From: an uncultured Arcobacter sp.
GTDB taxonomy: Bacteria; Campylobacterota; Campylobacteria; Campylobacterales; Arcobacteraceae
Reading direction: 5' to 3'
NCBI GenBank assembly: GCA_913054415.1
Contig: CAJXII010000040.1
Span: 1-10,736 of the forward strand
Length of the DNA stretch: 10,736 nucleotides
Part shown: one piece after another, positions 1 to 5,338 of the stretch
Layout: each line of letters begins with the position of its first letter
Position numbering within the stretch: the stretch's first letter is position 1
Translations under genes and position numbers: made by a program
Notes under the pieces: generated by a model
The model's input: only the letters and a program-made list of their open reading frames with translations
Databases searched by the model: none
Told to the model about the DNA's origin: nothing

Positions 1-150
1 TCTATGATTGGGATATTGTATTGTTTTAAAATATCTATATTTTCATCTTTATCTTTTTTCCTGTTTTTCCAACACACAAAACAGGAACAACAACTAAAAC
101 TTGTAGATCAAAATCTAACTACATCTATGTGGAAAGCATCTGGTTTATAG
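1..150 (+). other. Unassigned edge region with an open plus-strand frame ending beside hemH
   Basis: The first plus-strand frame is open from base 1 to a TAG at 148-150, directly abutting the convergent hemH stop at 151. It could be the 3' end of a gene entering from the left, or a 48-residue ORF from the ATG at 4. The translation has a hydrophobic stretch followed by a polar tail ending WKASGL. I do not recognise it and see no ribosome-binding site, because its upstream is cut off. The minus strand here also looks coding-like but is interrupted: one frame has a TGA at 108-110, and two others carry stops. An open frame of this length can arise by chance, so this is a weak call. Confidence 0.2.
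60..85. repeat. Perfect 8-bp inverted repeat (hairpin) near the left edge
   Basis: CCTGTTTT at 60-67 is the exact reverse complement of AAAACAGG at 78-85, with a 10-nt loop. Neither strand shows a T-run directly after the stem, so it is not a typical intrinsic terminator. Read on the minus strand it lies 22 nt after an in-frame TGA, and its loop begins with G. That is noted as a finding but does not establish a function. Confidence 0.45.
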
Positions 151-1080
151 TCAAATAAGATCTATAATAGTTTGTATAAAAGTATCACTAAGATTTGGGC
201 AACTACAAACTCTATACTCTTTTATACCTAGATTATGTGCAATCTCTTTGTATTCGATTTGTAGTTCAAAAACTGTTTCGCTATTATCTATTAAAAATGA
301 TATTGGATAGATGATAACTTTTTGGTTTGAAAAGTTTTTTAACATATCTTCAAGGCTAGGTTCTAGCCACTTCATAGGACCTACTTTTGATTGGTATGCT
401 AAATTTATAGATTTGAAGTTGATATTGTTTTTGTGAAGTATATTAGTTAAAATTTTTGTATGTTCTTCTATTTGTTTTTGGTATGGATCACCTTTGTTGA
501 TAACTTTTTGAGGTAATCCATGAGCTGAAAATATAAGATGAAAATCATCATCATTATTTTTAGTTTTTAGTATCTCTTCATATATAGATTGATTGAGCAG
601 ATCATTTTTATAAAAAGGATCGATTATCTCAATATTAAAATCAAACTCTTTACAATGCTCTATAAAATCTTCAACACTTGATTTGGTTGTAGTAGTAGAG
701 TATTGTGGATAAAGTGGTAGTAAAACTATATCTTTTATATTTTGTTGATCTATTTTTGCTATAGCAGTTTGTGCAAAAGGTGATGTGTATCGCATAGCTT
801 CTACTACATAATATCTATCTTCAACTAAAGGTTGCAGTTTTGATATAAGTTGATTGGTTAATTGATGAAGAGGTGATGCACCACCTATTTGTTCATAATT
901 TTCCCAAGCTTTATCTAGTCGCAACATCACTATTAGTGAAGCAACCATAGATCGAATTAGGTCGTTGGGAATTGATAAAATATTTTTATCATTGAACATA
1001 TTTCTTAAAAATGTAGCAAGTTCATCTTTACTTCTTGCAGCTCCCATATTTAATAAAACTAATGCTTTTTTATTTTCCAA
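151..1080 (-). CDS. hemH: Ferrochelatase (protoheme ferro-lyase), TTG start
   Basis: HemH inserts Fe2+ into protoporphyrin IX to make protoheme, the last step of the protoporphyrin-dependent heme pathway, acting in the cytoplasm or at the inner membrane. The 309-residue product has normal family length. Visible signatures are the N-terminal strand with LLNMGA (about 9-14), GGASP (66-70), LPLYPQYS (121-128), the ferrochelatase signature SAHGLP followed by GDPY (185-200; H187 is the conserved metal-site histidine), QSKVGPMKWLEP (230-241), and the SETVFE segment with the conserved glutamate E268. The start codon is TTG (1078-1080). The nearest ATG is at residue 12 and would remove the conserved first beta strand, while a good AAGGGA Shine-Dalgarno lies 6 nt before the TTG. 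It follows the ABC ATPase gene after 2 nt, so the two are probably co-transcribed. Heme made here would serve the cytochrome c and cbb3 oxidase functions encoded nearby. Confidence 0.96.
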   Translation of the reverse strand: MENKKALVLLNMGAARSKDELATFLRNMFNDKNILSIPNDLIRSMVASLIVMLRLDKAWENYEQIGGASPLHQLTNQLISKLQPLVEDRYYVVEAMRYTSPFAQTAIAKIDQQNIKDIVLLPLYPQYSTTTTKSSVEDFIEHCKEFDFNIEIIDPFYKNDLLNQSIYEEILKTKNNDDDFHLIFSAHGLPQKVINKGDPYQKQIEEHTKILTNILHKNNINFKSINLAYQSKVGPMKWLEPSLEDMLKNFSNQKVIIYPISFLIDNSETVFELQIEYKEIAHNLGIKEYRVCSCPNLSDTFIQTIIDLI

Positions 1081-1082
1081 AA

Positions 1083-1673
1083 TTAGTCCCTTTTATTTTC
1101 AATATTTATTATTTTATCGCTACACCAAGAAGCTAAATCTTCATCATGTGTAATAAGTAAGATAGAAAATCTATCTAAAAATCTAATAAGTAACCTCATA
1201 GTATCTAAAGCTACAATATTATCTAAAGCACTTGTAGGCTCATCTGCTAGAAGTATATCAGGTTTCATTAAAATTGCTCTTAATATACTACATCTTTGAA
1301 GTTGCCCTCCACTTAATTGGTGTGGTTTTTGATAAATTAGATTTTTATCTAATGATAACTCTTGAATTAATATATCTAGTTCATCTATATTTTCAACTAC
1401 ATCTTTTATCTGTTCTATTATAGAATATGATGGATGAAATGAGCTATATGGGTCTTGATAGATTGTGCTTATTTTACCTGAATTAATAGTGCCTTTTAGT
1501 GGTTTTAGATTATTAGATATAAGTTCAAATAGTGTGCTTTTACCACTTCCACTTTGCCCAACTATAGCAATGATTTGATTTTTTTGTATAGATAGTGAAA
1601 AATTTTCATAGATTAGTTTATCTTTATTGTATCCAAATGATAAATTTTCTATAGTTAGTATATTGTTATGCAT
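1083..1673 (-). CDS. ABC transporter ATP-binding subunit, peptide/nickel (Opp/Dpp/Nik) type, without a nearby permease
   Basis: This is a single nucleotide-binding domain of 196 residues that would hydrolyse ATP to drive an ABC transporter at the inner membrane. All core motifs are intact: Walker A GQSGSGKST (39-47), Q-loop with QDPYSSFHP (73-81), signature LSGGQ (120-124), Walker B ILLADEP (140-146), D-loop SALD (148-151) and the switch histidine in ITHD (H176). The QDPxxSxxP Q-loop is typical of the oligopeptide/dipeptide/nickel importer ATPases. The usual C-terminal extension of those proteins is absent, so it is short for that subfamily. The ATG at 1671-1673 has an AGGCAGG ribosome-binding site. 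No permease or binding protein lies in the window, so the substrate cannot be named. Coupling to hemH (2-nt gap) hints at metal or heme-related transport, but that is inference. Confidence 0.88.
   Translation of the reverse strand: MHNNILTIENLSFGYNKDKLIYENFSLSIQKNQIIAIVGQSGSGKSTLFELISNNLKPLKGTINSGKISTIYQDPYSSFHPSYSIIEQIKDVVENIDELDILIQELSLDKNLIYQKPHQLSGGQLQRCSILRAILMKPDILLADEPTSALDNIVALDTMRLLIRFLDRFSILLITHDEDLASWCSDKIINIENKRD
1087..1092 (-). promoter_or_regulatory. Shine-Dalgarno that sets the TTG start of hemH
   Basis: On the minus strand AAGGGA ends 6 nt before the TTG at 1078-1080. It lies within the last codons of the upstream ABC ATPase gene (its final AGG GAC), implying translation of the two genes from one mRNA. 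It is the main support for choosing TTG over the downstream ATG. Confidence 0.65.
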
Positions 1674-1804
1674 ACTTACCTGCCTTTTATTGGTGGAGTA
1701 ATAATATATAATATCAACATTAATATTATATCTAATTTATTTTATAAGTGAGTTTAAAGGAAACTATGTGTAAAATTGTGACTAACAAAATATAGGAGAA
1801 AAAT
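1674..1804. promoter_or_regulatory. Divergent promoter region between the ABC-hemH operon and cytochrome c-553
   Basis: These 131 nt hold the start signals of both flanking transcripts. Minus strand: a TATATT-like -10 around 1703-1708 sits a plausible distance before the ABC start at 1673. Plus strand: -10 candidates are TATAAT (1707-1712), TATAAG (1743-1748) and TAAAAT (1771-1776). I cannot tell which is used, because sigma-70 promoters in Campylobacterota lack a clear -35 box. The cytochrome gene has a strong AGGAG ribosome-binding site at 1794-1798. Confidence 0.4.
1766..1795 (+). other. Possible nine-codon upstream ORF before cytochrome c-553
   Basis: An ATG at 1766 is preceded, 4 nt upstream, by AAAGGA (1756-1761). 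It opens a nine-codon frame, MCKIVTNKI, whose TAG stop (1793-1795) overlaps the cytochrome gene's AGGAG Shine-Dalgarno. If transcription starts upstream of about 1755, ribosomes ending here would sit on the downstream ribosome-binding site, allowing translational coupling. If the TAAAAT at 1771-1776 is the real -10, this ORF is not transcribed. Short frames with a purine-rich leader occur often by chance in such AT-rich DNA. Confidence 0.22.
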
Positions 1805-2077
1805 ATGAAAAAAATTGTATTAGGAACATTAGTGTTAGGTGTTGCTGCATTTGCTGCAGTTAATTTAGGAGCTTGTAAAGGTTGTCACGGACAACATTTT
1901 GAAAAACATGCATTAGGTAAATCTAAAATTGTTAAAGATATGACAAAAGCAGAAGTTTCAGCTGCACTTGTTGGTTATAAACATGGAACTTATGGTGGAC
2001 CAATGAAAGGTGTTATGAAAGGTCAAGTTGCTAGATATAGTGATGCTGATTTAAAATCTACAGGATTAGGAAAATAA
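1805..2077 (+). CDS. Cytochrome c-553, small monoheme periplasmic electron carrier
   Basis: This is a 90-residue class I c-type cytochrome that shuttles electrons in the periplasm, in related bacteria from the bc1 complex to the cbb3 oxidase. The N-terminus MKKIVLGTLVLGVAAFA is a signal peptide with likely cleavage after A17. One heme site, CKGCH (24-28), supplies the two heme-binding cysteines and the axial histidine H28. Met71 in GVMKGQV is the best candidate for the sixth ligand. The segment FEKHALGKSKIVKDM (32-46) closely matches what I recall of Helicobacter pylori cytochrome c-553, which supports the subfamily. A strong AGGAG lies 6 nt before the ATG, and a strong terminator follows, so it is probably a monocistronic, well-expressed gene. 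It faces the ccoI-ccoS operon for maturation of the oxidase it probably serves. Confidence 0.93.
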   Translation: MKKIVLGTLVLGVAAFAAVNLGACKGCHGQHFEKHALGKSKIVKDMTKAEVSAALVGYKHGTYGGPMKGVMKGQVARYSDADLKSTGLGK

Positions 2078-2097
2078 TTTTTATTATTTGATTGATT

Positions 2098-2130
2098 AAA
2101 AGCCTAGCTATTTTTAGCTAGGCTTTTTTT
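2098..2130 (+). terminator. Strong intrinsic terminator after cytochrome c-553
   Basis: AAAAGCCTAGCTA (2098-2110) pairs perfectly with TAGCTAGGCTTTT (2115-2127) around a TTTT loop, giving a 13-bp stem followed by a T-run to 2130. It lies 21 nt after the cytochrome stop codon. The A-run at the left arm makes it usable in the minus direction too, so it may also end the convergent ccoI-ccoS transcript, whose stop is at 2141. Confidence 0.9.
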
Positions 2131-2140
2131 ATGTTTATAT

Positions 2141-2356
2141 TTAAGAGTTTTCTAACTTTTTCTTTTTTAACTCTTTTACTTTATTCTCTTTATTAACTTT
2201 ATCATCAAGATCCTCTTGTGTATCAAAAAGAAGTCCATTCATCATTTTTTCACCATCTTCAAATTGATCATTTTTTGCTCCCCAGATAAATATACCCAAA
2301 AGTGTAAAACTTGTAATAATTCCTACAACTAATTCTAGCCACAATATTCCAGACAT
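2141..2356 (-). CDS. ccoS: cbb3-type cytochrome oxidase assembly protein CcoS (FixS)
   Basis: CcoS is a small inner-membrane protein needed to assemble active cbb3-type cytochrome c oxidase; in other bacteria its loss leaves the oxidase without its heme b and copper cofactors. The 71-residue product has one N-terminal transmembrane helix (about residues 4-25), then the family's conserved segment WGAKNDQFEDGE (25-36) and LLFD (42-45), followed by a charged lysine-rich tail that is not conserved. The gene starts 9 nt after the ccoI stop, with AAAGG before the ATG, so it is the last gene of the asparaginase-like / ccoI / ccoS operon. Pairing with ccoI is the standard arrangement and supports both calls. 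The structural oxidase genes ccoNOQP are not in the window. Confidence 0.93.
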   Translation of the reverse strand: MSGILWLELVVGIITSFTLLGIFIWGAKNDQFEDGEKMMNGLLFDTQEDLDDKVNKENKVKELKKKKLENS

Positions 2357-2365
2357 TTTAAACCT

Positions 2366-4759
2366 TTATATTTTTTTATTTTTTATTCTCATACTATTAC
2401 CAACTACAAGAAGTGAACTAATACTCATAGATAGTGCAGCTACAAGTGGTATCACATATCCTGCTATTGCTACAGGTATAGTGATCATATTATATATAAG
2501 TGAGATAGTTAGATTTTGTTTGATAAATGCAAAAGTTCGTTTTGAGATATATATACTTGTCTGTAGGCCACTTAGTTTATCATTTAAAATCACTATATCA
2601 CTAATAGCAAGAGATATATCTGCTCCACTTCCCATAGCTATAGATATATCAGCCCTGCTTAATGCTAAAGCATCATTGATACCATCTCCTACCATAATCA
2701 CAGATTTATTTTGATCTTTTAGTTTTGATATAAAATCTGCTTTTTCCTGAGGCTTCATATTTGCTTTTATATTTTTAATTCCTACACTACTAGCAACTTT
2801 TTTGGCAACTTTTTCATTATCTCCACTACACATAATAACTTCAATATTTTCATTATGAAGATAATTGATAGTTTGTTTGGAATCATCTCTTATTTTATCT
2901 TTTAAATAAAAAGTTATGATTGGTTTATCATCTATTGTGAAATTGAAAGTTGTTGTATCTATTTGATCATCTTCAATTTTACCACCAAAAACTTTATGAT
3001 TTTTATATGTTGCTTCTAATCCAACTGCTGGGATTTGATTGATATTGTTTAATTCTATATGTTTTAGATCTTCATAGTTTGATACTAGATACTCTTTTAC
3101 TCCTACACTTACAGGATGAATTGAACTATCAACCAAACTATATAAAATATCTAAAATAGGCATATCTAAAGATTTGCTTTCATTACTAAAAATTGTATCG
3201 ATAATTTGTAATTTACCTGTAGTTATAGTTCCTGTTTTATCCAATACAACAGTATCTATTTTAGCTAGAGTTTCGATATATTTTGCTTCTTTGAATAGTA
3301 ATCCTTTTTTTGCTAACCAACTAATCCCTACAAGTGATGCAATAGGTGTAGCTAAAGCTAAAGCACAAGGACAAGCTATCACAATTACAGATATAGCAAT
3401 AATAAGTGCATTTTCAAAATCACCATTATAAAAATACCATCCTATAAATGATAAAACTGAAATAGTAAGAATAGATAATGAGAAATATTTTGATAGCTCA
3501 TTTGTAGTATTTTCAATTTTAGGTTTTGAGTTTAAACTATCCTCTAAAAGTTTTGCTATATTATTAAGTGTAGAGTTAGCATAGTTGTTTGTAGCTTTAT
3601 ATCTAATAACTTGCCCTAAATTTATAGTCCCACCATATACCTTATCGCCAATAGATTTTTTAATAGGTAAAGATTCTCCACTTAAACTACTCTCATCAAA
3701 CTCTGTTTCACCACTTATAATAATACCATCAACACTAACTTTTTGACCATTGGCAACCTCTATAATATCATCAATCTCAAGTTTATCAAGTGGAACAATC
3801 TCTTTGCCATTATCTACAATCCTAGTAGCTTCTAGTGGGATTGTTGATTTGATAGTATCTATTGTATCCATAGCATTTTTTTTGCCAATAACCTCAAGAT
3901 ATTTACCAACTAAAACAAATGTTATAATCATAGCAACACTATCAAAATAGCTATGCCCATGCCCACCAAATAAAACATATAAAGAGTATATGTAAGTTAA
4001 AACTGCTCCTGAGCTAACTAATAGATCCATATTGATAATTTTATTTTTGATACCAAAATATGCACCACGAAAAAATATCCATCCACTATAAAATAAAACA
4101 GGAGTAGCAAATATAAACTCAGCTACATGAATCATCTGCAAAACATCATCACTCATACCTGTAAAAAAACCAGCATATTTGGCAATATCTATCATCATAA
4201 TATTCATAGAAGCAAAAAGAGCTATCCCCATTCTTAAAAAATAATCTTTTTTCTTTTTGGTCTCTTGTATTTCACTTTGAGTTCTATCATAAGGGTAGGC
4301 ATTGTAACCGATACTTCTAATTTTATCTATAATAGAAGATAGTTTAATAATATCTTCATCCCATACTATTTTTGCTTTATGATTTGTAAAATTGATATTT
4401 GCTTCTACTACACCATCAGTTTGATCTAAAACTTTTTCATTCAACCAAATACAAGCAGCACAATGGATACCCTCAATAATCAAATCTACACTTTTAAACC
4501 CTTCAGGGGTTGTTTTGATATATCGTGTAGTAAAACTTTCCATATCAAAGTTACTACTATCTTGCCCTATAGCTAATGGTTGATCAAGTTTATTATTACC
4601 AACTTTTTCATAAAAGCTATCAAGCCCATCATCTTTTAGAAGATGATAGACACCTTGACAACCATTACAACAAAAATATACACCTGGATTGTCAGGCTCA
4701 GTAATCATCACTTTTTCATCAAATTCTAAATGGCAATGGGTGCATTTAACTATCGACAT
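2366..4759 (-). CDS. ccoI: Copper-translocating P1B-type ATPase CcoI (FixI), for cbb3 oxidase maturation
   Basis: CcoI is an inner-membrane P-type ATPase that exports Cu+ for building the CuB centre of cbb3 oxidase. In its 797 residues, in order: an N-terminal cysteine-rich metal-binding domain (CTHC at 6-9, CCNGC at 30-34), an HMA domain with CAAC (100-103), four transmembrane helices (about 174-290), an actuator domain with SGES (360-363, where most family members have TGES), helices 5-6 with the ion-site CPC (463-465), phosphorylation motif DKTGT (507-511), HP motif SSIHPV (545-550), GDGIND (691-696), and helices 7-8 with YN (756-757) and MSISS (778-782), as in Cu+-transporting P1B-1 pumps. 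The extra N-terminal domain plus the adjacent ccoS favours CcoI over the detoxifying CopA. Its ATG lies inside the preceding gene (10-nt overlap, ATGTCGATAG), so translation is probably coupled. Confidence 0.95.
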   Translation of the reverse strand: MSIVKCTHCHLEFDEKVMITEPDNPGVYFCCNGCQGVYHLLKDDGLDSFYEKVGNNKLDQPLAIGQDSSNFDMESFTTRYIKTTPEGFKSVDLIIEGIHCAACIWLNEKVLDQTDGVVEANINFTNHKAKIVWDEDIIKLSSIIDKIRSIGYNAYPYDRTQSEIQETKKKKDYFLRMGIALFASMNIMMIDIAKYAGFFTGMSDDVLQMIHVAEFIFATPVLFYSGWIFFRGAYFGIKNKIINMDLLVSSGAVLTYIYSLYVLFGGHGHSYFDSVAMIITFVLVGKYLEVIGKKNAMDTIDTIKSTIPLEATRIVDNGKEIVPLDKLEIDDIIEVANGQKVSVDGIIISGETEFDESSLSGESLPIKKSIGDKVYGGTINLGQVIRYKATNNYANSTLNNIAKLLEDSLNSKPKIENTTNELSKYFSLSILTISVLSFIGWYFYNGDFENALIIAISVIVIACPCALALATPIASLVGISWLAKKGLLFKEAKYIETLAKIDTVVLDKTGTITTGKLQIIDTIFSNESKSLDMPILDILYSLVDSSIHPVSVGVKEYLVSNYEDLKHIELNNINQIPAVGLEATYKNHKVFGGKIEDDQIDTTTFNFTIDDKPIITFYLKDKIRDDSKQTINYLHNENIEVIMCSGDNEKVAKKVASSVGIKNIKANMKPQEKADFISKLKDQNKSVIMVGDGINDALALSRADISIAMGSGADISLAISDIVILNDKLSGLQTSIYISKRTFAFIKQNLTISLIYNMITIPVAIAGYVIPLVAALSMSISSLLVVGNSMRIKNKKI

Positions 4760-5241
4760 TCAAATATACCTTTTTTATAATTTTTTTTGATTTTGGTATA
4801 TTTTTTGATATTGCCATGCATAGATATATAGATATTATTTTTTACTTCCAATGAAGATAGAAATCCATAAGCTAACATAAAATTTGAAGTTGCTTCTATA
4901 GGATCTATACTAAATGGCTTCATAGCTGCTGTTAAAACAATTTTTTTATCTAAAACTCTTTTTGCTATATATTTTGCTGTTTGATCTATAGTATCTGTGC
5001 CATGGACAATGATTATTTTTTTATATTTTGATTGTTGGATATAGCTAACTAACTTATCTCTATCTTCTGATGTAATCTCAAGACTATCTTTATATATCAT
5101 ACCTTTGATGTGATAATTAGATATTTTAGATAATTTTAATATATTTTCAATAGCAATATTATTTTTAGGCACTATTAGTTTACCCTTTATCTCATTATAG
5201 ATTTTGTTAAATGTTCCACCTGTATTTATAATAAGAATCAT
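4750..5241 (-). CDS. Single-domain asparaginase/glutaminase-family protein
   Basis: This 163-residue protein matches only the N-terminal domain of type I/II L-asparaginases, which are normally about 330 residues with two domains. Visible motifs are NTGGTF (6-11; T10 corresponds to the Thr12 nucleophile of E. coli AnsB), HGTDT (80-84; T82-D83 correspond to Thr89-Asp90), TAAMKP (104-109, like the family's GAMRP) and a C-terminal lysine cluster where the catalytic Lys162 would fall. The C-terminal domain, which supplies an active-site residue from the neighbouring subunit in classical enzymes, is absent. No frameshift or stop explains this, and the gene ends cleanly in a 10-nt overlap with ccoI, so it looks like a genuine short form. 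Whether it hydrolyses asparagine is unknown. As first gene of the operon with ccoI and ccoS it should be co-expressed with oxidase maturation. The start is an ATG with AAAAGG upstream. Confidence 0.8.
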   Translation of the reverse strand: MILIINTGGTFNKIYNEIKGKLIVPKNNIAIENILKLSKISNYHIKGMIYKDSLEITSEDRDKLVSYIQQSKYKKIIIVHGTDTIDQTAKYIAKRVLDKKIVLTAAMKPFSIDPIEATSNFMLAYGFLSSLEVKNNIYISMHGNIKKYTKIKKNYKKGIFECR

Positions 5242-5338
5242 AGGTTGCCTTTTTTATATAAATTTTGCTATTATACCCTATAGCAAATTAAATTATAACT
5301 TAGATTATAGGTTATATTACTATTATAAGTGAGAGAAG
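5242..5338. promoter_or_regulatory. Divergent intergenic promoter region; TATAAT for the ccoI operon
   Basis: On the minus strand a consensus TATAAT at 5270-5275 lies 28 nt before the asparaginase-like start at 5241, a good -10 for the ccoI-ccoS operon. No clear -35 is seen. For the plus-strand REC-GGDEF-EAL gene several TATATT/TATAAC-like hexamers (5294-5299, 5313-5318) are possible, and only a weak GAGAG-type ribosome-binding site precedes its ATG. A short inverted repeat, TATAAC at 5294-5299 and GTTATA at 5311-5316, is too weak to call an operator. Confidence 0.45.

Noticed and set aside
965..1153. Plus-strand 62-codon frame across the hemH start
   Set aside because: It is antisense to the conserved N-terminus of hemH and the end of the ABC ATPase, with no recognisable protein features.
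2481..2714. Plus-strand frames inside ccoI (also 3174-3431 and 3750-3950)
   Set aside because: They are antisense shadows of highly conserved P-type ATPase motifs and lack ribosome-binding sites.
2366..4759. CopA-type copper detoxification pump instead of CcoI
   Set aside because: The extra N-terminal cysteine-rich domain and the directly following ccoS fit the oxidase-maturation class better.
4750..5241. Frameshifted full-length asparaginase
   Set aside because: The downstream DNA is an intact ccoI in another frame with its own start. No asparaginase C-terminal domain sequence is present.
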